Notes: generated by a model not told the origin, from the sequence alone. A DNA stretch of 14,028 nucleotides from Cyclobacteriaceae bacterium (GCA_009885605.1 VFKK01000079.1:1-14028), one strand, 5' to 3'; counted from the stretch's first letter, positions 5,290-13,114 are shown. A program made the numbers and translations.

Positions 5290-5910
5290 TTAGAAATTCA
5301 AGGGATCCAAATGCTTGAAATGACCGTTGAGTTTGATCTTTTCTTTAGCACTTTCGATCGCTTTAATCACTGGAATTAATCGCTTGAAGTGTTTGATCAA
5401 AAACTCAATTCGCAGACTCTCGGATTCAATCTGAAGCAATTCAAGCTCTTCCTCGAGCTTCAGCCCGACTTTGTGGGCAAATGAATAAGAACTGACCGAA
5501 AAAGGATCAAACTCAACCGGATGATTTAATAAATAAAGTATTTCCTTCAGGTAAAAAACGAATTCAAGTTGCTGCACTTGAGTAACGGAATCATTATTAT
5601 TCAGATATTCCACTTCTCCTCCTGGATATAATTTTCCAGGCATTGGATTCTCAAAATTCATCATCCGAAAAACCCTGACTCCCCTTGTTTTGATGTCCAG
5701 CCTGCCATCATCATACCGTTTAAAAATCTGCTCTAGCTTTACTTCTGTTCCAAATCCTGTTATCTGATTCAGGTAAGCACAAACCCCAAAACTGATTCCT
5801 TCCTGCTCAGCATCAGCCATGAGTTGACGATATCTCGGTTCAAAAATATGAAGATTGAGCTCCTCCCCCGGAAAGGCAATCAATTTGAGCGGAAAGAAAG
5901 GCAGGTACAT
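5290..5910 (-). CDS. Lon N-terminal (substrate-binding) domain protein
   Basis: This 206-residue cytoplasmic protein corresponds to the LON substrate-binding domain (PF02190) alone: FFPLKLIAFPGEELNLHIFEPRYRQLM at about residues 5-31, then FGVCAYLNQITGFGTEVKLEQIFKRYDDGRLDIKTRGVRVF at about 41-81 and a helical C-terminal half. There is no AAA+ ATPase and no protease Ser-Lys dyad, so it is not a Lon protease. Stand-alone members occur widely in bacteria, and their function is not well established; substrate or partner binding in proteolysis is the usual guess. It ends 7 nt from the convergent M1 gene. Transcription is minus strand, and the GAPDH terminator (5973-6001) separates it from GAPDH, so it should have its own promoter in the 62-nt gap (5911-5972), which I cannot identify. 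Confidence 0.88.
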   Translation of the reverse strand: MYLPFFPLKLIAFPGEELNLHIFEPRYRQLMADAEQEGISFGVCAYLNQITGFGTEVKLEQIFKRYDDGRLDIKTRGVRVFRMMNFENPMPGKLYPGGEVEYLNNNDSVTQVQQLEFVFYLKEILYLLNHPVEFDPFSVSSYSFAHKVGLKLEEELELLQIESESLRIEFLIKHFKRLIPVIKAIESAKEKIKLNGHFKHLDPLNF

Positions 5911-5972
5911 GGATGAGATTTTTTAGAGAAACTCTGAAGGCCCAGATTGGTTTGCAAGATATTTTATTAGAT

Positions 5973-6001
5973 AAAAAAAAACCGGCTTTAGACCGGCTTT
6001 T
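5973..6001 (-). terminator. Terminator of GAPDH
   Basis: Read on the minus strand, AAAGCCGG (6000-5993) pairs with CCGGTTTT (5985-5978; one G-U pair) around a 7-nt loop and continues into a run of T. It starts 5 nt after the GAPDH stop codon. Confidence 0.83.
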
Positions 6002-6005
6002 CAAC

Positions 6006-7010
6006 TTATTTCTTTGCGATGTAGACCAATAAGTCTATTACTTTGTTTGAGTAGCCCCACTCGTTGTCATACCAGGAAATTACTTTCAGGAACGTACTGG
6101 AAAGTTGAATTCCCGCTTCAGCATCGAAGATGGATGTTCTCGGATCACCAAGGAAATCAGTAGAAACTACTGCATCTTCAGTATAACCAAGCACACCTTT
6201 CATGGTAGTCTCAGAAGCTTCCTTCATTTTGGCACAAACTTCAGCATATGTTGCAGGCTTCTTCAATCTAACTGTCAAATCCACCACAGAGACGTCAGGA
6301 GTAGGAACTCTAAAAGCCATACCAGTCAATTTACCGTTTAATTCAGGAATTACTTTTCCTACTGCTTTGGCAGCACCTGTAGAAGAAGGGATGATATTCT
6401 GAGCAGCACCACGTCCGCCTCTCCAGTCTTTTGCAGATGGTCCGTCCACAGTTTTCTGAGTTGCAGTAGTTGCGTGTACAGTGGTCATCAGACCTTCCTC
6501 GATTCCCCAGTTGTCATTCAATACCTTCGCGATTGGTGCAAGGCAGTTGGTAGTACAAGAAGCATTGGAAACGAAAACCATATCTGAAGTGTATGAACTT
6601 TCATTCACACCCATTACAAACATTGGAGTGTCGTCCTTAGAAGGTGCTGACATGATTACTTTCTTAGCTCCTGCATCAATATGACCTTGAGCTGTTTCTT
6701 TGGTCAGGAAAATACCAGTTGATTCGATTACGTAATCAGCTCCAACTTCGCCCCACTTAAGGCTTGAAGGGCTTTTTTCTGCAGTTACGCGGATTGTATT
6801 TCCGTTGACAACAAGGTGTCCGTCTTTTACTTCAACAGTACCCTTGAAAAGTCCGTGAGTAGAGTCATATTTAAGCATGTAGGCCATGTAGTCTACATCG
6901 ATCAGGTCATTAATAGCCACTACCTGAACGTCTGCTCTTTCCTGGGCAACTCTGAACGCCAAACGTCCGATTCTTCCGAATCCGTTGATTCCAACTTTAA
7001 TCTTGCTCAT
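6006..7010 (-). CDS. gapA: Glyceraldehyde-3-phosphate dehydrogenase, type I
   Basis: This 334-residue cytoplasmic enzyme oxidises and phosphorylates glyceraldehyde 3-phosphate to 1,3-bisphosphoglycerate in glycolysis (reversed in gluconeogenesis). The Rossmann motif INGFGRIGR spans residues 8-16. Asp35 in AINDL is the residue that favours NAD over NADP. The catalytic Cys152 lies in SNASCTTNC (148-156) and its His179 in TTVHATTATQ. SSTGAAKAVGKVIPELNGKLTGMAFRVPTPDVSVVDL and WYDNEWGYS are further family landmarks. Length and motifs are complete and no residue is missing. It is a single-gene unit with its own terminator. The 258 nt between it and the divergent protease gene contain an imperfect GC-rich inverted repeat that may belong to its leader. 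Confidence 0.98.
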   Translation of the reverse strand: MSKIKVGINGFGRIGRLAFRVAQERADVQVVAINDLIDVDYMAYMLKYDSTHGLFKGTVEVKDGHLVVNGNTIRVTAEKSPSSLKWGEVGADYVIESTGIFLTKETAQGHIDAGAKKVIMSAPSKDDTPMFVMGVNESSYTSDMVFVSNASCTTNCLAPIAKVLNDNWGIEEGLMTTVHATTATQKTVDGPSAKDWRGGRGAAQNIIPSSTGAAKAVGKVIPELNGKLTGMAFRVPTPDVSVVDLTVRLKKPATYAEVCAKMKEASETTMKGVLGYTEDAVVSTDFLGDPRTSIFDAEAGIQLSSTFLKVISWYDNEWGYSNKVIDLLVYIAKK

Positions 7011-7047
7011 AATTATTTTGATTATTGTGTAGGTTTGATTCTTTAAC

Positions 7048-7093
7048 GCCCGCCCGGTTCTGCCGCTTTTGGCTAAAAATCCCGAGGGAGGGC
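7048..7093 (-). promoter_or_regulatory. GC-rich inverted repeat upstream of GAPDH
   Basis: GCCCGCCC (7048-7055) pairs with GGGAGGGC (7086-7093) with one mismatch. Inside it a small hairpin GCC (7062-7064) / GGC (7071-7073) can form. It lies 38-83 nt before the GAPDH start codon in otherwise AT-rich DNA, so it is either a structured 5' leader or an operator-like site. No riboswitch class is recognised. Confidence 0.4.
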
Positions 7094-7268
7094 TAAGTTA
7101 TTACAAATAATTGGCTAGCCCAAACGATCCGGAGTTATCTCCTAATTAGCATTGACTCAGTACAAATACAATCGATTTCGCTGGAAAAAATATTTTTTTC
7201 AATTTTGAAAAATCTCGAAAACATGAATGAATTGCCTAATTTCAATTACCATCAACCTGTTTTTTTAA

Positions 7269-8141
7269 ATGTTCGTCAAAGCCATTCTTGAAGTTGCCGG
7301 ATTCACCCGGGCCATTCATTCCATCTCCAGAAATTTTGGTGACACTCAAATTCAGCGCGGTTCGGCAACACTCTTTTTTGTGAATAACGAAGGATATGCA
7401 TTGACCTGCAAGCATGTAGCTCAATGGCTTTCTCAGGCAGATCCTATCAACAAAAAGCACGATGAATATCAAGCTCAAAGCAAAACATTAAACGCCGGGC
7501 AGAAAGCAGGATTGGCAAAAAAACTTGGGTTAACGGTAGGACAAACTTCCGAAATGAGGATCACTTTTGTGGATTGTGTGGATACTATCAGCAACCTGAA
7601 ATTCTTCCTTCACCCAGAATTAGATTTGGCAATTATCAAGTTTGACGGTTTTCAAAAAACTTTGTACACCAATCAGCCAAGCTTTAAAAAAGATGATAAT
7701 CAGGTACAGCCCGGAGCGATGCTTTGCAGGATGGGCTTCCCTTTTCCGGAATTTTCCAATTACCGACTCAATCCGGAAACCCAAAATCTGGAATGGACTA
7801 AGGAAGGAACTGCCAGATCCCCAAGATTTCCAATCGAGGGAATGCTTACCCGGTTTTTAGGCGATGCAAATGGAAAAATCTATGGGATGGAATTGAGTAC
7901 CCCGGGACTTCGTGGCCAAAGTGGTGGTCCCTTATTCGATTCAGAAGGGAGAATTGTGGGGATGCAAAGCCGGACTAAACATTTGCACCTTGGATTTGAT
8001 ATTGAGGACAAAACTATTGTTGCCCATGGCAAAACCAAAAAAGTGAATGACTATGCCTTTATCCATTTGGGAGAGTGCATTCATGTCTCCGTGATCAAGG
8101 AGTTCCTGAGAAAAAATAACGTTCCTTTCAAAGAAGAATAA
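7269..8141 (+). CDS. Trypsin-like (chymotrypsin-fold) serine peptidase, no obvious signal peptide
   Basis: This 290-residue protein carries a complete Ser-protease triad: His49 in ALTCKHVA, Asp119 in ELDLAIIKF, and Ser218 in RGQSGGPLFD (215-223), followed by GRIVGMQSRT. This is the arrangement of HtrA/DegP-like and other S1/PA-clan bacterial peptidases, but there is no PDZ domain. The N-terminus (MFVKAILEVAGFTRAIHSI) lacks a convincing export signal, so the enzyme may be cytoplasmic. A polar insert (about residues 56-95, with AGQKAGLAKKLGLTVGQTSE) separates His and Asp more than usual. The C-terminal about 50 residues (HLHLGFDIEDKTIVAHGKTKK onward) are not recognised. The gene is divergent from GAPDH and ends at a bidirectional terminator. 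Start at 7269 is the only ATG before the conserved region. Physiological substrate unknown. Confidence 0.85.
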   Translation: MFVKAILEVAGFTRAIHSISRNFGDTQIQRGSATLFFVNNEGYALTCKHVAQWLSQADPINKKHDEYQAQSKTLNAGQKAGLAKKLGLTVGQTSEMRITFVDCVDTISNLKFFLHPELDLAIIKFDGFQKTLYTNQPSFKKDDNQVQPGAMLCRMGFPFPEFSNYRLNPETQNLEWTKEGTARSPRFPIEGMLTRFLGDANGKIYGMELSTPGLRGQSGGPLFDSEGRIVGMQSRTKHLHLGFDIEDKTIVAHGKTKKVNDYAFIHLGECIHVSVIKEFLRKNNVPFKEE

Positions 8142-8168
8142 AAAAGGCCGGTCAAACCCGGCCTTTTT
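8141..8168. terminator. Bidirectional intrinsic terminator between protease and IDH
   Basis: An 11-bp stem, AAAAAGGCCGG (8141-8151) / CCGGCCTTTTT (8158-8168), with a 6-nt loop. The stop codons of the two convergent genes lie directly on either side. Confidence 0.93.
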
Positions 8169-8171
8169 CCT

Positions 8172-10403
8172 TTAAACTAGTTCCGCGAGAATATCATTGA
8201 AGGTCTTGCTTGGTCTAAGCGCCTTTGAGGTCTTTTCTTCATCCAGTCTGTAATACCCTCCAATATCCACTTTGGTGCCCTGAGCATCGTTATATTCTGC
8301 AAGTATTTTAGCCTCGTTTTCCTGCATCGCTCTTGCAATCGGTGCAAATTTAGCCTGAAGGTCGGCATCTTTTGTTTGCGCAGCAAGAGCCTCAGCCCAG
8401 TACATCGCCAGGTAGAAATGTCCTCCTTTGTTGTCTAATTTACCAACTACTCTGGCTGGTGATTTATCATTTTCAAGCCATTTTCCAGTAGCCTGATCAA
8501 GCGTCTCCCCAAGAAGAAGGGCTTTGTCGTTTTGGAAAGTTTGGCCCAAATGCTCAAGAGAAACTGCCAAGGCAAGGAACTCTCCCAAAGAATCCCATCT
8601 CAGGTGTCCTTCTTCCACAAATTGCTCGACATGCTTTGGAGCAGATCCACCTGCACCGGTTTCAAACAAGCCTCCACCATTCATCAGGGGAACAATTGAA
8701 AGCATTTTTGCGCTGGTTCCAAGTTCCAGAATCGGGAACAAATCAGTCAGGTAATCTCTCAGCACGTTTCCTGTAACAGAGATCGTATCCATTCCTTCTT
8801 TGATTCGCGCAAGAGAGAAATTGGTAGCCTCTTCCAGTGACATGATATGAATTTCCAAACCCATGGTATCGTGGTCCAGAAGGTATTTATTCACTTTTTT
8901 GATCAACTCAGCATCGTGAGCCCGTTTTGGATCCAGCCAAAAAACAGCCGGAGTATGGGAAAGTCTTGCGCGCGTTACCGCCAGCTTCACCCAATCCTGT
9001 ATCGGCGCATCTTTGGTCTGGCACAATCTCCAGATATCTCCTTTTTCCACTTCGTGGGACATGATCACATGACCACTTTGGTCCACCACGTTGACGGTTC
9101 CGTCAAATGGAATTTCAAAAGTCTTATCGTGTGACCCGTATTCCTCAGCTTTCTGAGCCATCAAGCCTACGTTTGGCACACTTCCCATGGTAGTTGGGTT
9201 AAAAGCGCCATTCTTCTTACAGAAATCAATCGTAGCCTGATACACTCCGGCGTAACTTCTATCCGGAATGACAGCTTTTGTATCCTGACCTTTACCTTCT
9301 TTGTTCCACATCTGACCGGAAGTACGGATCATTGCAGGCATAGAAGCATCGATAATCACATCAGATGGCACATGAAGATTGGTGATTCCTTTATCAGAAT
9401 TCACCATCGCCAAATCCGGACTGTCGGCATAGCAAGCGTCAACATCTGCCATGATTTCAGCTTTTTTCTCAGGAGTTACTTTTTCCAGACAAGCCAGCAA
9501 ATCTGCAAATCCATTGTTTACGTCAACCCCTATTTCTTCGAAAGTCGCTGCATGTTTCGCAAAAACCGGCTCAAAGAATACTTTCACAGCATGACCAAAA
9601 ATTATCGGATCGGAAACCTTCATCATCGTTGCCTTCAAGTGAATTGAAAACAACACGTCCTGAGCTTTTGCATCAGCTTTTGCTTTTTTCAGGAAAGCTT
9701 TCAGCGCAGAAATGCTGAGAGCAGACCCGTCAATCACTTCGCCTTCGATAAGTTTCAATCCGAATTTAAGAGTCTCTTTTTGACCATTTTTTCCGACTAA
9801 TTCAATATTTACCGAAGTTGGGGCAGTGATTGTACCCGATTTTTCACTTCCGTAAAAATCTCCTTCAGTCATGCTATCCACGTGAGTTTTGGAATCCGCT
9901 GACCATTCTCCCATTGAATGTGGATGCTTTCTCGCGTAGGCTTTTACAGCCAGAGGTGCTCTTCTGTCGGAGTTACCTTCACGAAGAACCGGATTCACGG
10001 CCGACCCCTTGATTTTATCGTATTTTGCTTTGGCAATTATTTCTTCTTCAGTTTTAGGCTCTTCAGGATAATTAGGCAAAGAATATCCTTTTGCCTGTAA
10101 TTCCTTGATGGCAGCTTTCAGCTGAGGCATAGAAGCACTGATATTGGGAAGCTTCACAATGTTTGCTTCCGGTGTTGTAGCAATTTTGCCAAGTTCAAGC
10201 AGCGCATCTTCGATTTGCTGCTCAGGCTTGAGGTACTCGGGGAAACTGGCGATTATCCTTCCTGAAAGAGAAATGTCTCTGGTTTCCACCTGAACTCCCG
10301 CGGAGCTGGTGAATGCCTGCACAATTGGCAATAGGGAATACGTGGCGAGGGCCGGAGCCTCATCAGTCAGCGTATAGAGAATTTTTGGAGTTTGGTTACT
10401 CAT
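8172..10403 (-). CDS. icd: Isocitrate dehydrogenase (NADP+), monomeric type
   Basis: This 743-residue cytoplasmic TCA-cycle enzyme converts isocitrate to 2-oxoglutarate and CO2 with reduction of NADP+. Length and sequence fit the monomeric IDH family (PF03971), unrelated in size to the dimeric 416-residue E. coli enzyme. Residues matching the isocitrate-binding set of the Azotobacter vinelandii enzyme are Ser134, Asn137, Arg141 and Arg147 in KGSAVNPVLREGNSDRRAP. The following YARKHPHSMGEWSADSKTHV and GDFYGSE blocks are family hallmarks. The NADP-binding His and Arg appear in GAGGSAPKH and HLRWDSLGEFLALA (around residues 585-610). The gene is intact, monocistronic, and bounded by a terminator downstream. 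A terminator-like hairpin lies 19-41 nt ahead of its start codon. Confidence 0.97.
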   Translation of the reverse strand: MSNQTPKILYTLTDEAPALATYSLLPIVQAFTSSAGVQVETRDISLSGRIIASFPEYLKPEQQIEDALLELGKIATTPEANIVKLPNISASMPQLKAAIKELQAKGYSLPNYPEEPKTEEEIIAKAKYDKIKGSAVNPVLREGNSDRRAPLAVKAYARKHPHSMGEWSADSKTHVDSMTEGDFYGSEKSGTITAPTSVNIELVGKNGQKETLKFGLKLIEGEVIDGSALSISALKAFLKKAKADAKAQDVLFSIHLKATMMKVSDPIIFGHAVKVFFEPVFAKHAATFEEIGVDVNNGFADLLACLEKVTPEKKAEIMADVDACYADSPDLAMVNSDKGITNLHVPSDVIIDASMPAMIRTSGQMWNKEGKGQDTKAVIPDRSYAGVYQATIDFCKKNGAFNPTTMGSVPNVGLMAQKAEEYGSHDKTFEIPFDGTVNVVDQSGHVIMSHEVEKGDIWRLCQTKDAPIQDWVKLAVTRARLSHTPAVFWLDPKRAHDAELIKKVNKYLLDHDTMGLEIHIMSLEEATNFSLARIKEGMDTISVTGNVLRDYLTDLFPILELGTSAKMLSIVPLMNGGGLFETGAGGSAPKHVEQFVEEGHLRWDSLGEFLALAVSLEHLGQTFQNDKALLLGETLDQATGKWLENDKSPARVVGKLDNKGGHFYLAMYWAEALAAQTKDADLQAKFAPIARAMQENEAKILAEYNDAQGTKVDIGGYYRLDEEKTSKALRPSKTFNDILAELV

Positions 10404-10421
10404 GGTTTTGGATCAAAATTC

Positions 10422-10444
10422 AAAAAGGCAAATAAGCCCTTTTT
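10422..10444 (-). terminator. Terminator-like hairpin between the nitrilase operon and the IDH start
   Basis: On the minus strand AAAAAGGGC (10444-10436) pairs with GCCTTTTT (10429-10422), leaving one bulged base, around a 6-nt loop and ending in five T residues. It most simply ends the four-gene operon that stops at 10598, but it lies just 18 nt from the IDH start codon, so it could also sit in the IDH leader. Confidence 0.6.
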
Positions 10445-10597
10445 CTTCAACCTGACGTAAGAGCCAGATCCTTTTCAAAATGTTTTTTGATCGGAAAAAA
10501 GAAGAACCAGGGCAGGAAATTATGTGGCTAAAATACGCAAAATATCCTTGTTTCAAATCCCGCTTACGGAATCGATTCAGTCAAAACCAGTCAAAGA

Positions 10598-11395
10598 TCA
10601 GCGAATCAAAAAATCGTCTGCATCCATCCAAGCCGGGAATTTTTTCCGATACTCTTCCAGCTTTTCTGCTTCAAGAGTCACAATCTGGTATTGGTCAAGT
10701 TCTCCCAAATATGCGATTTGAGCTCCTTTAAAATCATAGGCGGCAGAATGTCCATTGTAGCTGATTCCGTTCCCATCATCTCCTACCCGATTCACTCCTA
10801 AAGAATAAGAGAGATTTTCGATTGCACGAGCGGGAAGCAGAGAATCCCAGGCAGAAATCCTCACTGCCGGCCAGGAGGCCACATAAAAAATTAAATCATA
10901 TGCTTCTTCTCCATCTTTTTGGTGATTTCTGGACCAGACCGGAAATCGAAGATCGTAGCAAACCTGTGGACAGATTTTCCATCCATTGAGTGAGAAGATT
11001 GGCAGCTTTTCCCCCGGGGAAAAAGTCTTGTCTTCATCCGCCATTCTGAATAAATGGCGCTTATCATAGTGTTGAATGAACCCATCCGATGAAACCCAAA
11101 GCAATCGGTTAAAATACTTCCCGCCTTCCTGAATAATTACACTTCCGGTGATGACCGATCCGGTTTGTGCCGCCATTTGCTTCATCCATTTGGTAACTCC
11201 GAGATTCATCGGCTCCGCCAATTCGAAAGCATCCATGCTAAAACCTGTCGGGAACATTTCCGGCAGGATAATGAGATCGGTTTTCTGATTGATTCCCCAG
11301 ATCTTCTCTTCGAGCATAGCCAGATTCGCAACCTTATTTTTCCAATAAAGGTCGGTCTGAATCAGAGCAATGGAGAGTTCGGGGGATTTGCTCAT
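10598..11395 (-). CDS. Carbon-nitrogen hydrolase, omega-amidase (YafV/NIT2)-like
   Basis: This 265-residue cytoplasmic protein is of the nitrilase superfamily. The catalytic triad is complete: Glu46 in LIILPEMFPTGF, Lys112 in HYDKRHLF, and nucleophile Cys146 in ICPQVCYDLRFPVW. The Cys-Tyr-Asp-Leu-Arg-Phe-Pro environment and the YNGHSAAYDF segment near the C-terminus resemble YafV and NIT2, omega-amidases that hydrolyse 2-oxoglutaramate (and 2-oxosuccinamate) to the 2-oxoacid and ammonia, a repair or salvage step of transamination. Substrate is inferred from this resemblance. Its ATG overlaps the deformylase stop codon by 4 bp (ATGA), so it is translationally coupled as the last gene of the operon. 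The chosen start is supported by this overlap and by the near-terminal conserved LSIALIQTDLYW. Confidence 0.9.
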   Translation of the reverse strand: MSKSPELSIALIQTDLYWKNKVANLAMLEEKIWGINQKTDLIILPEMFPTGFSMDAFELAEPMNLGVTKWMKQMAAQTGSVITGSVIIQEGGKYFNRLLWVSSDGFIQHYDKRHLFRMADEDKTFSPGEKLPIFSLNGWKICPQVCYDLRFPVWSRNHQKDGEEAYDLIFYVASWPAVRISAWDSLLPARAIENLSYSLGVNRVGDDGNGISYNGHSAAYDFKGAQIAYLGELDQYQIVTLEAEKLEEYRKKFPAWMDADDFLIR

Positions 11396-11946
11396 TTGAG
11401 CGGATAGATCATTCGATAATCTGTAGAGATTTTACCTTTGCTTACATCAATCAGTTTGGACTGAACAAGTCTTTTCTTCAGTCCTTTCAGATAATCGATG
11501 AAGAGAATTCCCTCAAGGTGGTCGTATTCATGCTGGATAACCCGAGCTGTCAATCCTGAAAACTCCTCTTCATGAAGTTTCCAGTTTTCATCGTAATACT
11601 CGATGGTCAACTTATCCGGACGGATGATTTCGGCACGAACTTCAGGAATACTCAGGCAGCCCTCTTCAAAACTGAAATCGTCCCCATATTCATCCAGAAT
11701 AATAGGATTGAGGAAAACGCGGCGAATTCCTTTTTCTTCGTCATCCTCATCGAGCATCAAAGTGGAGTCAATCACAAAAAGTCTTATTCCCTGATTGATT
11801 TGCGGTGCTGCCAAACCCACGCCGTTGGCGAAGTCCATGGTGGCGTACATGTCATTAATCAGAGTATTCATATCTGTACCTTCGGCAATTTCCTCCGCTT
11901 CTCTTTTTAAAATCGGATTACCGTAAGCAACTATTGGGTAAATCAT
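11392..11946 (-). CDS. def: Peptide deformylase
   Basis: This 184-residue metalloenzyme removes the formyl group from the N-terminal methionine of nascent proteins. All three family motifs are present: GVGLAAPQ (42-49), EGCLSIP (95-101) with metal ligand Cys97, and QHEYDH (138-143) with ligands His139 and His143 and catalytic Glu140. An acidic insertion, LDEDDEEKG (65-73), precedes the second motif. The start overlaps the ruvX stop by 4 bp (ATGA) and its stop overlaps the nitrilase start by 4 bp, so the three genes are read from one message. No residue is missing, and the call is secure. Confidence 0.97.
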   Translation of the reverse strand: MIYPIVAYGNPILKREAEEIAEGTDMNTLINDMYATMDFANGVGLAAPQINQGIRLFVIDSTLMLDEDDEEKGIRRVFLNPIILDEYGDDFSFEEGCLSIPEVRAEIIRPDKLTIEYYDENWKLHEEEFSGLTARVIQHEYDHLEGILFIDYLKGLKKRLVQSKLIDVSKGKISTDYRMIYPLK

Positions 11947-12356
11947 TGTCTTTCTAAATAGGATTGTAAAATTATCGCTGCACTCACTTTGTCGAGATTT
12001 CCAGCTTTTTCCCGGCGGTCTTTCTTCTTACTTCCCATGGCAATCATACTTTGCAAGGCCATTTTGGAAGTAAATCGCTCGTCAATCAATTCAACTTTCA
12101 AGGTTGGAAATGTTTTTTCAAGATCCGATTTGAAAGCCATTACTCTTGGGGTCATTTCATTTTCCTGACCATTGAGCCGAATCGGTAGTCCCAAAACCAG
12201 CGTATCCACCTCTTCTTTTGCGCAATACGCTTTCAGATAGTTCATCAAAACTGAGGTATCTACAGTTTCCAGTGGATTTGCCAGCATCTTCAGCGGATCA
12301 GTAACAGCAAGGCCGGTTCGTTTTGTTCCCAAGTCAATGGCAAGAACTCTGGGCAT
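11943..12356 (-). CDS. ruvX: RuvX/YqgF-family RNase H-fold nuclease (putative pre-16S rRNA nuclease / Holliday junction resolvase)
   Basis: This 137-residue protein has the hallmark N-terminus MPRVLAIDLGTKRTGLAVTD (first catalytic Asp7), VDTLVLGLPIRLNGQENEMTPRV in the middle with Glu116-like family positions, VELIDERFTSKMA (the conserved DERxTS motif), and KKDRREKAGNLDKVSAAIILQSYL, which holds the C-terminal catalytic Asp. Members mature the 5' end of 16S rRNA in E. coli and have been proposed as alternative Holliday-junction resolvases. The gene is read between the hemerythrin-domain gene (1-nt TGATG overlap) and def (4-nt overlap), so it is strongly coupled translationally. Length is typical for the family. 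Confidence 0.95.
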   Translation of the reverse strand: MPRVLAIDLGTKRTGLAVTDPLKMLANPLETVDTSVLMNYLKAYCAKEEVDTLVLGLPIRLNGQENEMTPRVMAFKSDLEKTFPTLKVELIDERFTSKMALQSMIAMGSKKKDRREKAGNLDKVSAAIILQSYLERQ

Positions 12357-13114
12357 CAGTTTGTTCTGATTTTTTTGCGGATTTGGCGCAAAGCTTCGCG
12401 TTCCAATTCAACAGCTTTTGGAAAAAGCAATTCATCTTCGATCTGAGCATGTATGATCAGTTCTCGTTCAAAGTTTTGCAACTCATGATAGAGTACTTTC
12501 ATGGTCAAAGGCGCATCATTCGTCAATGAATATTCAGCTGTCAATCTCCGAATACCGTTCATCTCATCTTCGTGAATCTCATGAACTTCCGCCAAGAGGT
12601 GAATAGGGTCACGCTCCAGAATTGTCAGTGCATCTTTGAGCGAAAATCGATTCGCCTCAATATCCTGCAACATTTCTATTCGCTTAAATAAGCGACTCTC
12701 TTCCTCATGAATGTGGTGGATAAAATCATCCACAAAAAGAGGAAACATAATTCTCAGGTCAGCCATCAAAGCATTGTATTCAGGCTCGGGAGTAATACCG
12801 GAAATAAGATTGGAAAGAAAGGGTAATTCCTGCCTTACAAAATAGTAGTGCTTTTTCTTAAGATATGCGACGAGTACTTCAATTGGATTCAAATAAAGTT
12901 CTTCGGTGGTTGGTTCTTTGAGAAGCGCCCAAGCCTCTAACTCAGAAGTCAATTGCCTGACATGTACTTTGTGCTTTTTGCAGACGAGCTCAAGTGAATC
13001 AGTTGGATATTGATAAAAGCTGATTCCGAAATAATGCAAAACTGCTGCAAAGACGTAGTTTTGGGATACTAATTCTCCAACTGTCACACTTTGAAAATTC
13101 TTCTCTGATTGCAT
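12356..13114 (-). CDS. Hemerythrin-domain di-iron protein (RIC/ScdA-like, variant N-terminal domain)
   Basis: I start this gene at the ATG ending at 13114 (252 residues): the sequence MQSEKNFQSVTVGELVSQNY is where family similarity begins, whereas the longer reading to 13189 needs a TTG start and a non-conserved tail. Residues about 10-60 resemble the DUF542/ScdA-N domain, but its Cys-Cys-Gly-Gly is replaced by FYQYPTD, leaving one Cys (45). Residues about 80-240 form a four-helix hemerythrin domain; likely iron ligands are His89, His134, Glu138 (HIHEEESRLF), His181 (HEDEMNGI), His222 and Glu226 (HAQIEDELLFP). Relatives repair iron-sulfur clusters damaged by oxidative or nitrosative stress; for this variant the role is inferred. 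First gene of the operon leading to ruvX, def and the nitrilase. Confidence 0.83.
   Translation of the reverse strand: MQSEKNFQSVTVGELVSQNYVFAAVLHYFGISFYQYPTDSLELVCKKHKVHVRQLTSELEAWALLKEPTTEELYLNPIEVLVAYLKKKHYYFVRQELPFLSNLISGITPEPEYNALMADLRIMFPLFVDDFIHHIHEEESRLFKRIEMLQDIEANRFSLKDALTILERDPIHLLAEVHEIHEDEMNGIRRLTAEYSLTNDAPLTMKVLYHELQNFERELIIHAQIEDELLFPKAVELEREALRQIRKKIRTN

Noticed and set aside
7223..7291. A 22-codon ORF starting with MNELPNFNYHQP that overlaps the serine-protease start in another frame
   Set aside because: Too short and without family features or a codon pattern; it could be a leader peptide but nothing in the sequence supports that over chance.
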